Source: Paractinoplanes brasiliensis
GTDB lineage: Bacteria; Actinomycetota; Actinomycetes; Mycobacteriales; Micromonosporaceae
Assembly (NCBI RefSeq): GCF_004362215.1
Contig: NZ_SNWR01000001.1
Location: 6,740,001 to 6,804,000 of the forward strand
Length of the DNA stretch: 64,000 nt
Reading direction: 5' to 3'
Shown: positions 51,683 through 60,818 of the stretch, piece after piece
How positions within the stretch are numbered: position 1 is the stretch's first letter
Layout: each line of letters opens with the position of its first letter
Program-made: the position numbers and the translations under genes
The notes under the pieces: generated by a model
The model's input: only the letters and a program-made list of their open reading frames with translations
Told to the model about the DNA's origin: nothing
The model's database searches: none

Positions 51683-52087
51683 ATGACGACTGATACGGCA
51701 CACCTGGCCGAGCGCATCGACCGCCCGGCCAACGACGTTTACGCGTACGTCTCCGACCCGGCGAACGTGACGACCTGGGCGCCCGGGCTGGGCAGTTCGG
51801 TCGAACAGGTCGACGGCTCCTGGTATGTCATGTCGGAGGGCATGGGCCGGGTGCGTGTCGAGTTCGCGCCGAAGAACGGGTTCGGCGTGCTCGACCACGT
51901 CGTCACGCTGGAATCGGGGGAGCGGTTCCTCAATCCGTTGCGCGTGGTCCCGTACGGGGAAGGGTCGGAAATCGTTTTTTCGGTACGTCGGCTGCCGGGC
52001 ACCTCGGACGAGGAATTCGCGCGCGATACCGGGCTTGTGGCGGCGGATCTGGCGCGGCTCAAAGGAATTCTCGAGAGCGGGAACTGA
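51683..52087 (+). CDS. SRPBCC family protein
   Basis: A 134-residue polyketide-cyclase/START-like (SRPBCC) protein (AERIDRPANDVYAYVSDPAN at the first strand-helix; a beta sheet with SGERFLNPLRVVPYGEGSEI; the long C-terminal helix VAADLARLKGILESG). Such folds bind hydrophobic ligands. The start is ATG 51683, or ATG 51671 in frame. It follows the glycosyltransferase gene by about 18 bp and could be co-transcribed. Function unknown. Confidence 0.82.
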   Translation: MTTDTAHLAERIDRPANDVYAYVSDPANVTTWAPGLGSSVEQVDGSWYVMSEGMGRVRVEFAPKNGFGVLDHVVTLESGERFLNPLRVVPYGEGSEIVFSVRRLPGTSDEEFARDTGLVAADLARLKGILESGN

Positions 52088-52113
52088 CCGCGCTTCCGTG
52101 GTGTCATTCCGGC

Positions 52114-52872
52114 ATGAGGGTGTTAGCGGCGGCGGTTGCTTGCGCGGTGCTGATGACAGGCTGCAGTGAACCACTAAATGGCGATAAATCAGGCGCAAAA
52201 GGGTTGGATGGCGAGTCGTCGAACGTCCGCGGCCCAGCGAGTGGCAGCGCGGGCGAGGGCGGCCTACCAGGCAGCGGCTCAGAGGAGAGCGCCACAACGG
52301 GCAGCCCAACTGGTAGCGGCTCGGGGAAGGACGCCGCAACGGGCGGCCCAGCGGGAAGCGGCTCGGGGAAGAGCACTACAGCAGGCGGCCCAGCGGGAAG
52401 CGGCTCGGGGAAGGGTGCCACTGCGGGCGCGACAGCGGGTAGCGGCTCGGAGGAGAGCGCCGCGGCGGGCGGCCCAGCGGCCACCGTTGACTGTGGGCAT
52501 GACATCGGCGGGCACCCACCCGACGCCCGCGCCCGGCTGGTTCTCGACGCTGTCGTGCTCCCCACCGCCCGGCTCCAGGTCGCCGAATCCGGTGAACCGG
52601 GCCGCCTGTTCGCCAAGGCGGGCCTGCTCGTCCGGGCCGGCACACCGGTAGAGCTCACGGTCGACCCGTCCGCGAGGGGCGTCACGATCGGCTGGGGCAG
52701 CCCCGGCCCCGAGGTCACCACGATCAGCGTCCCCGCCTGCCCGGACGCCAAGGGCTGGCTGGCCTTCGCGGGCGGATACCACGTGCCCGAGCCGATGTGC
52801 GTCCCGCTGATCGTCCGGGCGAACGGCCGGGAAGCACGGGCCCGGGTGCGGGTCGGCGCCGACTGCGGGTGA
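52114..52872 (+). CDS. Lipoprotein, Ser/Gly-repeat linker
   Basis: A 252-residue predicted lipoprotein: signal peptide RVLAAAVACAVLMTGC with lipobox LMTGC. About 110 residues of Gly/Ser/Ala repeats follow (GPAGSGSGKSTTAG units), then a soluble domain with Cys pairs (ATVDCGHDIGGHPP, VPACPDAKG, EPMCVPLIV, ADCG). The C-terminal domain is of unknown function. The gene meets the convergent glucoamylase gene exactly end to end. Confidence 0.75.
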   Translation: MRVLAAAVACAVLMTGCSEPLNGDKSGAKGLDGESSNVRGPASGSAGEGGLPGSGSEESATTGSPTGSGSGKDAATGGPAGSGSGKSTTAGGPAGSGSGKGATAGATAGSGSEESAAAGGPAATVDCGHDIGGHPPDARARLVLDAVVLPTARLQVAESGEPGRLFAKAGLLVRAGTPVELTVDPSARGVTIGWGSPGPEVTTISVPACPDAKGWLAFAGGYHVPEPMCVPLIVRANGREARARVRVGADCG

Positions 52873-54930
52873 TCAGCCGAGGTAACGCTCGGCGACGACG
52901 GCCGGCTGCTCTGTCACCCTCCGTTCGTCGAGGTTGCGGGCCAGCCGCAGGTACTGAGCGTGTGACCAGGTCAGCGGGGTTGCCGAGAACGTCGGGGTGC
53001 CCGGCCGCCCCGGGCCGGCGAGGTCCCACACCTGCTCGGGCAGCATGCCTCCGGGGCCGGCCGACCGGGTCATCGCGTCCAGCCGGGTCGCCGCCGCCCG
53101 CAGGTCACCGGCCGCGATCTCGTACTCGCCGCGCTCGCCGCTCAGCAACGGCCACGCCCGGCCGCGGGACAGCAGCGAGCCGTCGGGCTGGTCGTACTCC
53201 CACTGGCTGCCGTCGAGCCGCTCGCCGAAACCGTCGAACGACGCGCGATGCCAGAAGAACCCGTTGGGCGTCCGCACGCCGAGCTGCTTGTCGACGACCC
53301 GCAACGAGTTCCGCACGTCCGGGTCGGAGGCCTTGAACACCCCCAGCCGTACGAGGTCCAGGAACCCCGGATCGACCACGCGCCGCTGATCCACGTCGAC
53401 CGGACCGCTGTCACCTATGTCGTACGTCGTACCGGCGTCGGGTTTTCCGTCCTTGGTCAGCCGCAGGAAGTAGGGATTGCTCGAGTACGGCCCCGTCTTC
53501 GTCACCGTCCACGCTTTGACCTTCGCGCGCCACTGGTCCGCCGTGGCCAGGTAGCGCCCGGCCGAGGCGGCGTCCCCGTTCTCCGACGCGATCGACGCCG
53601 CGCACACCAGGCCGGCGATGGCCGTGGCGATCGTGTTGGGGGAGTACCCGGACTGGTTCTCCCAGCGTTCCTGCGGTGTGAACGGAGCATCCGGGTACGC
53701 GAGCAGGAAGTCGGCCGCCTTCTTGACGCCGGCCCAGTGCCCGCCGCCGAGCTGGTACGCGAGCACGATCGGCAGCGCCACCTCGTCGAGTTGCAGCCCG
53801 CCCCACACCGGCGTCCCGTCGAGCTGCGAGTTCTGCGGGAACGACCCGTCCGGCTTCTGCTGCGTGCCGAACAGGAACCCGAGCGCCCGTTCCGCCCCCG
53901 CGCGATCGCCGGCGGCCAGCAACCCGGTCGCGATCTGATAGAGGTCACGCGACCACACCAGGTGGTACGGCCCCGACGGGTCGTCCGAGCCGAACGCCCA
54001 CGGCGAGGCAGGCGCGGCCACGTACGCGCCGGGGTGGGTCTTGTCCTCGGCCGCCGCCAGCACCAGCGCCGACGACGTCCAGAGCCGCCGCTGCTCCCGG
54101 TTCTTCAAGACCCGCGGCGGCTCGCTGAGCCCGGCCAGATAACCCTTCCACCCGTACGCGTAATCGCGCGCGACCTTCCCGAAACCGGCCCTCAGCGACG
54201 CCCGTCCCGCGGTCAGCGCCTCCTCAGCCGACCCGCCGAACGCCAGCGCCAGGGTGCTGTGCCCGCCCCGCAGTTGCGCGGTCTGCACCAGGCTCCCGGC
54301 CGCCGCCGACGTGTACCGCCAGTCCATCCGCCCGTCGCGCAGGTCGGTGTGCCCGTCGCTGACCCCCGCGAACCCGCTCGACGTGGCCGTGAAGTCCCCG
54401 ACCAGCGCGCTGGACACCCCGCCGTCGGTGGCCACGAGCCCGCCGTCCACGCTGCGCCCCGCGTCACCTCCCCGCGAGTTGCCCAGCGCGGGGTCGTACA
54501 CCGCGTAGAGCCCGTGCTTGCGTCCCCCGGAGAACCGCAGGTCGACCAGCACCGACGAGCGCGCCGGGTCGGTCGTGTAATCGGCCGTCAGCCGCCACCC
54601 CCACCCGTCGAACGTCTGCCGGAACCTGAGCCCGTCGAGCTGTGTCGTGCGTACGCGGGAACTCTCCACCCGTCCCGGCGACGTCACCACGAAAGCGAGC
54701 GCCCGCGCGCTGGGTCCGCCGATCGTGGGGTAGAAAACCTCGCCGAGCCCACCCTGCCGCTGCACGGTCGCCCACACCTTGCTGGCCGCCGTCCGCGACG
54801 TGAGCAGCCCCGACTTCGACGCCGGCAGATACTGCTGATCCACCCCGGGCGCCCCCGGCGCGGCCCCGCCCGACGGCAGAGGAGTCAATCCCAGCGCGGC
54901 CACGAGCACAACAGGCAGAACGGCAGTCAC
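52873..54930 (-). CDS. Secreted glucoamylase-like glycoside hydrolase (GH15)
   Basis: A 685-residue secreted enzyme. A signal peptide (LPVVLVAALGLTPLPSGGAA) and an N-terminal beta-sandwich domain precede an (alpha/alpha)6 catalytic domain with HLVWSRDLYQIATGLLAAGD, ERWENQSGYSPNTIATAI (candidate acid residue) and SHAQYLRLARNL at the C-terminus. This is the bacterial glucoamylase/GH15 architecture. It probably releases glucose or another sugar from alpha-glucans or trehalose-like substrates outside the cell. GTG 54930 follows a GGAGGT ribosome site. Confidence 0.88.
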   Translation of the reverse strand: MTAVLPVVLVAALGLTPLPSGGAAPGAPGVDQQYLPASKSGLLTSRTAASKVWATVQRQGGLGEVFYPTIGGPSARALAFVVTSPGRVESSRVRTTQLDGLRFRQTFDGWGWRLTADYTTDPARSSVLVDLRFSGGRKHGLYAVYDPALGNSRGGDAGRSVDGGLVATDGGVSSALVGDFTATSSGFAGVSDGHTDLRDGRMDWRYTSAAAGSLVQTAQLRGGHSTLALAFGGSAEEALTAGRASLRAGFGKVARDYAYGWKGYLAGLSEPPRVLKNREQRRLWTSSALVLAAAEDKTHPGAYVAAPASPWAFGSDDPSGPYHLVWSRDLYQIATGLLAAGDRAGAERALGFLFGTQQKPDGSFPQNSQLDGTPVWGGLQLDEVALPIVLAYQLGGGHWAGVKKAADFLLAYPDAPFTPQERWENQSGYSPNTIATAIAGLVCAASIASENGDAASAGRYLATADQWRAKVKAWTVTKTGPYSSNPYFLRLTKDGKPDAGTTYDIGDSGPVDVDQRRVVDPGFLDLVRLGVFKASDPDVRNSLRVVDKQLGVRTPNGFFWHRASFDGFGERLDGSQWEYDQPDGSLLSRGRAWPLLSGERGEYEIAAGDLRAAATRLDAMTRSAGPGGMLPEQVWDLAGPGRPGTPTFSATPLTWSHAQYLRLARNLDERRVTEQPAVVAERYLG

Positions 54931-55304
54931 ATCGACCTCCTCGACGACGACCCCACTGGTCTACCGCCCCGCCGTCTTGATCGCATCCGGCGTCGGCGAG
55001 CCGGACGATGACATGCTGAAGCGTTTCGCTGTTGGCCGATTGCCGACTGACATCACTGTTGTCATTTAGCTGAATGCCATGTGGCGGAATGAAAACTGCC
55101 GGACGTGGAGCGGTATTCATTCATCCCGCGACCCTTGACGGGTCGTCGTTCCGGTCCGTCACAATCCTCTTACAGCCGTGAATATGGTATCGCCTTGTCC
55201 GTGATCATAGCGGTGGGGAGAATGACGCGGCCCGGTTCTGCCAGGGGAGGGGTCCGGACATGAGGGGCGGCGATAAGTCCTCAGGTGAGAGATCACCTAC
55301 ATTT
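54931..55304. other. Intergenic region upstream of the interrupted DUF6082 gene
   Basis: About 370 bp, more AT-rich than its surroundings, between the leftward glucoamylase and the rightward remnant start at 55305. It should hold both promoters. No gene is supported. Confidence 0.35.
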
Positions 55305-55329
55305 ATGCGGTCGACGCTTTGGATTCTAG
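55305..55329 (+). pseudogene. 5' end of the DUF6082 gene severed by IS701
   Basis: ATG CGG TCG ACG CTT TGG ATT CTA at 55305-55328 would continue directly into the DUF6082 frame at 56841 (GGC CTT GTT CTC GTG) if the IS and one CTAG copy were removed. The reconstructed start is MRSTLWILGLVLVLASV, a normal TM helix. Confidence 0.75.
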
Positions 55330-56837
55330 TACGGCAGCAGCCATTTGCTAGCTGGCCAGGGAATACTCTCGGCTGAGCCGGGTGCGTTGGTGGAGCCAGC
55401 GTGCTCGGGCTTGGTGGCGGCGTCGCCAGTTGCGCCAGTGGGTGTCGTGGTCGGCGGGTTTCGGCTGGTGCCGGATGGTGGCGAGCAGGCGTGCGGTTTC
55501 GGGGATGGTCAGCGGGATCATGCCGGGTTCGGTCGGTGGCCGCTGGTCGGGTGTGTGCGGTGGTGGGGCTTGGGTGTCGGTGCGGGTTTTGAGGCGGGCG
55601 GCGGCGATGGCGCAGACCGCGAGGGCGGTCATGACCAGCACGGTGTGCCGGGTGATCGCGGTGTGGAGCCGGGCTTGGCATTGGTCGAGGCCGAAGGTGT
55701 CCTTGCTGAATTCGAATGTTTCCTCGACTGGCCAGCGCAGCCCGGCGGCCCGCACGAGCCTGGCCAGGGTCAAGGGCTGGCCCGGCGGCACGTAGCAGTA
55801 GTGAAAGGCCAGCTCATCACTTTTGAGGTGGCGGCGGATCAGCACGTAGTGCCGGGGTGAGGTGGTCGCGATCCACGCCCACGCGTACCAGCGTTGTCCC
55901 TTCGAACCGGTACCGGCCGAACGAACCTGCCACCGGCGTTTGTCGGTGGCGAGCAAGGCGACGGCCTGCGCGCAGGTCATCCGGGTCTGCGGGTTGAGGG
56001 TGAGCATGAAGTTCGAGGCGACGCGCAGCACGTAGGCCTGCTCATGCTGTTCGAGGAACTCCCGCAGCGGGGTGCAGTTGCCGTAGACCTCGTCACCGCA
56101 GACGAAGTCGAAGGCGACGCCGTCGGCGTAGGCGTCGGTGCACAGGTCGATGGCCAGCTGCCCTTTGGTCCGGAACACGTGTCCGTCCGCGATACCCATC
56201 CGAGCCGCGGTGTCCGGGTCGGTGAGGTGCTCGGCCGGGATCCATTGCCGGGCGGCGATCAGCGCGTGCCCGACACGTTCGCGCACGTAGGCCAGGTGCA
56301 CCGTGTTGATCCCGTTCGCGAGCCGGCCGGCGCAGCCCATGTACTGGCGTTTCACCCCGCACGTCGCCGTGCCGGCCTTCTGCTGGCCGGTCTCGTCCAA
56401 AGCGGCGATCCGTAACCCTCGCCGCGTGCGGCGCCCGGCCACGGCGTCCAGGCCGCCAACGACGAACCGGCGCACCTGACTGACCGCTGCCAGCCCGTCC
56501 CACACCGCCCGATTCAACAGCCTTTGGGTGCGATCCGGCGTGCGATCACCGGCCTGCTGCGCGATCGTCCACCCGTTGCGCTTCGGGATCTCACTGACCA
56601 GCGCCGACACGTACCGGCCCGCGTGCTGCCACGTCTGCGTGCGCACGAAACACGACCGCAGCCGCTCCAGCAACTCACCCGCCGTCGAGGCCGTCCGCGC
56701 AGCCTCTATCCTGGCAGCAGCAGCCGCCTTCGATCTTGTAGTTCTCACAAACACATGATCAACAGGCGGCTGCGTCCATGTTGGACACCGCCCCCACCGC
56801 ATCCCAGCAGGTCAGACCGCTAATGGCGGCTGCCGTA
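55330..56837. mobile_element. IS701-family insertion sequence
   Basis: A 1,508-bp element bounded by terminal inverted repeats: left TACGGCAGCAGCCATTTGC, right (reverse complement) TACGGCAGCCGCCATTAGC, 17 of 19 identical. It is flanked on both sides by the 4-bp direct repeat CTAG (55326-55329 and 56838-56841), which matches the preferred IS701 target. It carries one transposase gene and has inserted into codon 8 of a DUF6082 gene. Confidence 0.92.
55348..56754 (-). CDS. IS701 family transposase
   Basis: A 468-residue DDE transposase. Visible blocks: IAALDETGQQKAGTATCGVK (first Asp), FDFVCGDEVYGNCTPLREFL (second Asp) and LRWPVEETFEFSKDTFGLDQ (the Glu with the Y/F...E...K context of IS4/IS701 transposases). 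The frame is intact, so the element may still be active. The GTG at 56754 lies 83 bp inside the right terminal repeat. Confidence 0.93.
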   Translation of the reverse strand: MFVRTTRSKAAAAARIEAARTASTAGELLERLRSCFVRTQTWQHAGRYVSALVSEIPKRNGWTIAQQAGDRTPDRTQRLLNRAVWDGLAAVSQVRRFVVGGLDAVAGRRTRRGLRIAALDETGQQKAGTATCGVKRQYMGCAGRLANGINTVHLAYVRERVGHALIAARQWIPAEHLTDPDTAARMGIADGHVFRTKGQLAIDLCTDAYADGVAFDFVCGDEVYGNCTPLREFLEQHEQAYVLRVASNFMLTLNPQTRMTCAQAVALLATDKRRWQVRSAGTGSKGQRWYAWAWIATTSPRHYVLIRRHLKSDELAFHYCYVPPGQPLTLARLVRAAGLRWPVEETFEFSKDTFGLDQCQARLHTAITRHTVLVMTALAVCAIAAARLKTRTDTQAPPPHTPDQRPPTEPGMIPLTIPETARLLATIRHQPKPADHDTHWRNWRRRHQARARWLHQRTRLSREYSLAS

Positions 56838-57581
56838 CTAGGCCTTGTTCTCGTGCTGGCGTCTGTTGTGGTGGTTGGTGGATTCGCGCTCGTTGTCGTG
56901 CTTGGTCGTCGCGGCGACGACCTCACGTGGAGCCGTTGGAGCAGCGCCGGCGAGGCGTTCGGCGTGGTCAACTCGCTGATCTCGGTTCTCGCCGTCGTGG
57001 CGGTCCTCGTCACCTGGTCGACCCAATATCGCCTGCTACGCGAGCAGAGGGCCGAGCTTGCCCAGCAGCGAGAGATTCAAGAGGACCGTGCGGACCTGGA
57101 TCTGCGCAAGATGCATGTGGACTTGATCCGTCTGGCCCTCGAGAATCCTCATCTGGCCGCCGTGTGGCCCCGCATTGCCGGGGCGGATCCGGTGATCGAA
57201 TCGCAGCACATGTACGCAAATTTGATCCTGCAACACATATGGACCGATTATTCCGCGGGCCGGTCGAGCCGGGAGCAAATGATCAACACACTGCGGTATC
57301 TGTTCGCGAGTCCAGCCGTACGGGATTTCTGGCGAGCGACGGAGAGCAGTCGGCGCAGCATCTATGTCGATCAATCCGAGCAGTTGAATTTCGTCTCGGT
57401 CGTGGACGAGATCTGGCAACAATGCGAGACGATACTGGCCTGTTCCAACGAGCCGGTCGAGAAGGCCGGTGGTGTCAACCGGCGCTGGGCTGGCGGCGAC
57501 CTGGACGGTACCGGTCGAACGCGTCAGGTTGACGTGCATGAAGGCCGAACAGGGCGGCCTGCTGGGCCCGCGATCCATTAG
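56823..57581 (+). CDS. DUF6082 family membrane protein, N-terminus re-supplied by IS701 end
   Basis: A 252-residue protein. It has two hydrophobic segments (LVLVLASVVVVGGFALVVVL, SLISVLAVVAVLVTWST), then a coiled helix and the conserved-looking DUF6082 part (VDLIRLALENPHLAAVWPRI, MYANLILQHIWTDY, LRYLFASPAVRDFWRATES). The original start lies on the other side of IS701 at 55305. The right IS end happens to provide an in-frame ATG (56823, giving MAAAVLG), so a nearly full-length protein may still be made. DUF6082 function is unknown. It converges on a second DUF6082 gene. Confidence 0.75.
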   Translation: MAAAVLGLVLVLASVVVVGGFALVVVLGRRGDDLTWSRWSSAGEAFGVVNSLISVLAVVAVLVTWSTQYRLLREQRAELAQQREIQEDRADLDLRKMHVDLIRLALENPHLAAVWPRIAGADPVIESQHMYANLILQHIWTDYSAGRSSREQMINTLRYLFASPAVRDFWRATESSRRSIYVDQSEQLNFVSVVDEIWQQCETILACSNEPVEKAGGVNRRWAGGDLDGTGRTRQVDVHEGRTGRPAGPAIH

Positions 57582-58202
57582 CTAATTGGTCTCGCTGGCT
57601 TCCCCGGGGGCGGGTGAGGCGCTTTCGTGGCAGTCCCACGCGATGTGCATGAACCGTTGATGCCGTCGGGTGTCTCGTGCTCCCCAGGTGCTTCCCCGCT
57701 CAAGCCACCACTCGCGAGCGACCTCATCGTGGAACAGCTCGGTGAAGGCGCTCCGCAAAAAACTCTCGTCCGCGTCGCCGATGTCCCAGAGAAGCAGCCA
57801 GTGAGCCACCCACAGATTGATGATGACTTTCTTCTTGTAGAGCTCCGGCGGATCGTCGTGGATCTGATAGCTCAGGCCGGGATATTCCAGGCCGAGCTTC
57901 ACCAGCTCGAAGTGCCGTTCTCGCGCGCTGATGGCTTGAGCGAGCCTGGTCTGTTTCGCTTGGAGGGCGAGTGATGCCGCGATGCCGCAGAAGCCCAGCC
58001 CGGCGACGATCGCGGACACCCCGCCGTAGGCTTGGCCGACATCCGACAGCGCTTTCCAGTCGTGGTCGCTGCCGAACACGCCCTGCGTCGCTATGGGGAA
58101 GGCGACGATCGCGCCAAGGAAAAGCGCGCAGAGGGCGCCGATGGCAAGCCAGCTCGCCGACCAGGGCGGCACGGGCCGACGACGGGAGCGGGAGTCGGTC
58201 AT
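57582..58202 (-). CDS. DUF6082 family membrane protein
   Basis: A 206-residue protein with two TM helices (SASWLAIGALCALFLGAIVA, GVSAIVAGLGFCGIAASLAL), then the DUF6082 cytoplasmic part (ISARERHFELVKLGLEYPGL, INLWVAHWLLLWDIGDADES, FTELFHDEVAREWWLERGS). It is a diverged paralogue of the convergent neighbour. ATG 58202 is chosen; a TTG at 58229 is also in frame. Pairs of such proteins are common in actinomycetes. Role unknown. Confidence 0.8.
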   Translation of the reverse strand: MTDSRSRRRPVPPWSASWLAIGALCALFLGAIVAFPIATQGVFGSDHDWKALSDVGQAYGGVSAIVAGLGFCGIAASLALQAKQTRLAQAISARERHFELVKLGLEYPGLSYQIHDDPPELYKKKVIINLWVAHWLLLWDIGDADESFLRSAFTELFHDEVAREWWLERGSTWGARDTRRHQRFMHIAWDCHESASPAPGEASETN

Positions 58203-58360
58203 GTAGTCGACGGTGACATCAAGTGGCAACCCTGTTTCGTAGAGTCAACTGCTGTCTCGGCTGTAGATCACAGTCAGCCGGGGCTGTTCCGGTGGACAGG
58301 GGCCGTCGGGAGGGTAAGGCTGGGCGGAGCGCAACCGTTGAGGTGAAAGAGGGAATGACG

Positions 58361-59410
58361 ATGCAGTACCGGCAGCTCGGCCGCACCGGCCTGAGGGTTT
58401 CGACGTTCACCCTGGGCACGATGGGGTTCGGGGGCACCGGGTGGGCCTCCCCGGTCGGCAAGATCGATGTGGCGGGGGCGAAGGAGCAGATCGCGATCGC
58501 GCGGGATGCCGGGGTCAACCTGATCGACACCGCCGATGTGTACTCGGCCGGCCTCAGTGAGGAGATCCTGGGTGAGGCGCTGGGCGACAAGCGTGAGGAC
58601 GTGCTGATCGCGACGAAGGTGCGGATGCCGATGGGCGACGGGCCGAACGACGCGGGGCTGTCGCGGCACCACATCATCCGCGGCGCCGAGGCGAGCCTGC
58701 GCCGGCTGAACACCGACTACATCGACCTGTTCCAGGTGCACGAGTGGGACGGGCAGACCCCGCTCGAAGAGACCCTGACCGCGCTGGACGACCTCGTGCG
58801 CAGCGGCAAGGTGCGCTACATCGGTTGCTCGAACTACGCGGCCTGGCAGATGGTCAAGGCGCTGGGCATCTCGGACGCCCGCGGGTTGGAGCGGTTCGCC
58901 AGCACGCAGGTCTTCTATTCGCTGGTGAGCCGCGACATCGAGACCGAGATCGTGCCGGCCGCGGTCGACCAGGGCGTCGGCATCCTGGTCTGGAGCCCCC
59001 TGGCGGGCGGTCTGACCTCGGGCAAGTACCGCCGCGGCGTGCAGGCCCCGGAGGGCAGCCGGCACCTTTCGGAGTGGAGCGAGCCGCCGATCCACGACGA
59101 GGACAAGCTGTACGACACCATCGAGGTCGCCGTGAAGATCGGGGAGTCGCACGGGGTGTCGGCGGCTCAGGTGTCGCTGGCCTATATCGCGCAGAAGCCG
59201 GGGGTGACCTCGCTGATCGTCGGCGCGCGCACCCCCGAGCAGCTGCGCGACAACCTGGCCGCGGCCGGCTTGGAGCTGACCGCTGACGAGATCAAGGCCC
59301 TGGACGACGTGAGCGGCGAGCCGCTGCGTTACCCGTTCTGGCACCAGCGCAACACCAGCTCCGACCGCCTCAGCGCGGCCGACCTGACCCAGATCCAGCG
59401 GCACCTGTAG
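58361..59410 (+). CDS. Aldo/keto reductase
   Basis: A 349-residue NADPH-dependent aldo/keto reductase. Catalytic Asp/Tyr in LIDTADVYSAG, Lys in LIATKVRMP, His in DLFQVHEWDG, and the NADPH-binding C-terminal block SLIVGARTPEQLRDNLAAAG. It is intact, unlike the truncated homologue at 7762-8545. ATG 58361 is preferred because GAGGGA lies 7 bases upstream; ATG 58355 is in frame. A strong hairpin terminator follows. Confidence 0.9.
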   Translation: MQYRQLGRTGLRVSTFTLGTMGFGGTGWASPVGKIDVAGAKEQIAIARDAGVNLIDTADVYSAGLSEEILGEALGDKREDVLIATKVRMPMGDGPNDAGLSRHHIIRGAEASLRRLNTDYIDLFQVHEWDGQTPLEETLTALDDLVRSGKVRYIGCSNYAAWQMVKALGISDARGLERFASTQVFYSLVSRDIETEIVPAAVDQGVGILVWSPLAGGLTSGKYRRGVQAPEGSRHLSEWSEPPIHDEDKLYDTIEVAVKIGESHGVSAAQVSLAYIAQKPGVTSLIVGARTPEQLRDNLAAAGLELTADEIKALDDVSGEPLRYPFWHQRNTSSDRLSAADLTQIQRHL

Positions 59411-59413
59411 GGC

Positions 59414-59450
59414 TCAGCGGGCCGCCCCCACAGAAGGGGTGGCCCGCTGA
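59414..59450 (+). terminator. Hairpin terminator after the aldo/keto reductase gene
   Basis: TCAGCGGGCC (59414-59423) pairs with GGCCCGCTGA (59441-59450), with further CCCC/GGGG pairing inside. It begins 4 bp after the stop codon. No strong T-run follows. Confidence 0.75.
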
Positions 59451-59585
59451 ATCAGGCAAAGATCTGAGAAATCAGAAAAGTCCGTAAATTGTGGTGGGTA
59501 GAGGCTGCGTGTCCAAGAAGTCGTTGCGGCGCAGGGCACCCGTCCGGAAGCCCTGACGGGGGTGGGGCGACCTGTCCGTAAACCC

Positions 59586-60698
59586 CTACAGGACCGAAGC
59601 GACCTCGATCGACGGCAGTCCCAGCGCTGCGCCGACGGAAGCGTTCGTCAGCACACCGTCGTGCACGTTGAGGCCCAGCGCCAGCGCCGGGTCAGCGCGC
59701 AGCGCGTCCTTCCAGCCCAGGTCGGCCAGCTTCAACGCGTACGGAAGTGTCGCGTTGGTCAGGGCGTACGTGGAGGTGTTGGGAACGGCCCCGGGCATGT
59801 TGGCGACGCAGTAGAACACCGACTCGTGCACCTTGTAGACCGGGTTCTCGTGCGTGGTGGGCCGCGAGTCGGAGAAGCAGCCGCCCTGGTCGATCGCGAT
59901 GTCGACCAGCACCGAGCCGGGCTTCATCCGCTTGACGAGGTCGTTGCTGACCAGCTTCGGCGCCTTGGCCCCGGGCACGAGCACCGCGCCGATCACCATG
60001 TCGGCCTCGATCACCGACTGCTCGAGCGTGTACGCCGACGACACCAGCGTCTTGACCCGGCCGCCGAACTGCGCGTCGATCTGGCGCAGCCGCGAGATGT
60101 TCAGGTCGAGCACGGTCACGTCAGCGCCCATGCCGAGCGCGATGGTCGCCGCGTTCACGCCGGAGACGCCGCCGCCGATGACGGTTACCTTGGCCGGGCT
60201 GACCCCGGGGACGCCGCCGGGGAGCACGCCCCGTCCACCCGAGTTCCGCATCAGGCTGTACGCGCCCACCTGCGGGGCGAGCCGCCCGGCGACCTCGCTC
60301 ATCGGGGCCAGCAGCGGCAGCGACCCGTCGGCGAGCTGCACCGTCTCGTACGCGATGGCCGTGGTGCCGCTGGACAGCAGCGCCTTGGTGCCCTCGCCGT
60401 CCGCCGCGAGGTGCAGGTACGTGAACACGACCTGACCCGCGCGCAGGCGGTGGTACTCGGCGGCGATGGGCTCCTTGACCTTGAGCAGCAGGTCGGCGCG
60501 ACGCCACACGGTGTCGGGGTCCGGCACGATCTCGGCGCCGGCGGTGACGAAGTCCTGATCGGTGATGGCCGAGCCCGTCCCGGCGCCCGCCTCGATGAGC
60601 ACCTGATGCCCCCGGCGGACGAATTCGGCGACCCCGGCGGGGGTGATCGCGACGCGGTACTCGTGGTTCTTGATCTCGGCAGGCACCCCGATGTGCAT
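59586..60698 (-). CDS. ald: Alanine dehydrogenase
   Basis: A 370-residue L-alanine dehydrogenase (alanine to pyruvate plus ammonia, NAD). N-terminal substrate residues: IGVPAEIKNHEYRVAITPAG, and VKVKEPIAAEY with the conserved Lys. The NAD fold is VTVIGGGVSGVNAATIALGM, and the active-site region is FTYLHLAADGE plus ANMPGAVPNTSTYALTNATL. The ATG at 60698 has GAGGA upstream. It is divergent from an AsnC/Lrp gene that probably controls it, like ald/AldR of mycobacteria. Confidence 0.95.
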   Translation of the reverse strand: MHIGVPAEIKNHEYRVAITPAGVAEFVRRGHQVLIEAGAGTGSAITDQDFVTAGAEIVPDPDTVWRRADLLLKVKEPIAAEYHRLRAGQVVFTYLHLAADGEGTKALLSSGTTAIAYETVQLADGSLPLLAPMSEVAGRLAPQVGAYSLMRNSGGRGVLPGGVPGVSPAKVTVIGGGVSGVNAATIALGMGADVTVLDLNISRLRQIDAQFGGRVKTLVSSAYTLEQSVIEADMVIGAVLVPGAKAPKLVSNDLVKRMKPGSVLVDIAIDQGGCFSDSRPTTHENPVYKVHESVFYCVANMPGAVPNTSTYALTNATLPYALKLADLGWKDALRADPALALGLNVHDGVLTNASVGAALGLPSIEVASVL

Positions 60699-60818
60699 GG
60701 CTTCATCCTCTCCTCTTTTCCGAGAGCGTGAAACCATGTGCTGTTTCGCCGCAACACAGCCGCATAATATTCTGCTCAGGCCGTACGATATGAAGATGAT
60801 GCACCGGGTTCGGGCAAA
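60699..60818. promoter_or_regulatory. Divergent ald / AsnC promoter region
   Basis: A 120-bp gap holding both promoters, with an AT-rich core (GCATAATATTCTGCTC) unusual for this genome. AsnC/Lrp proteins often bind such degenerate AT-rich sites. The exact operator is not resolved. Confidence 0.5.

Noticed and set aside
49706..52339. An 877-codon minus-strand frame over the 8-bp array and glycosyltransferase
   Set aside because: The repeat has no stops in any frame, and the rest is antisense to a recognisable membrane glycosyltransferase.
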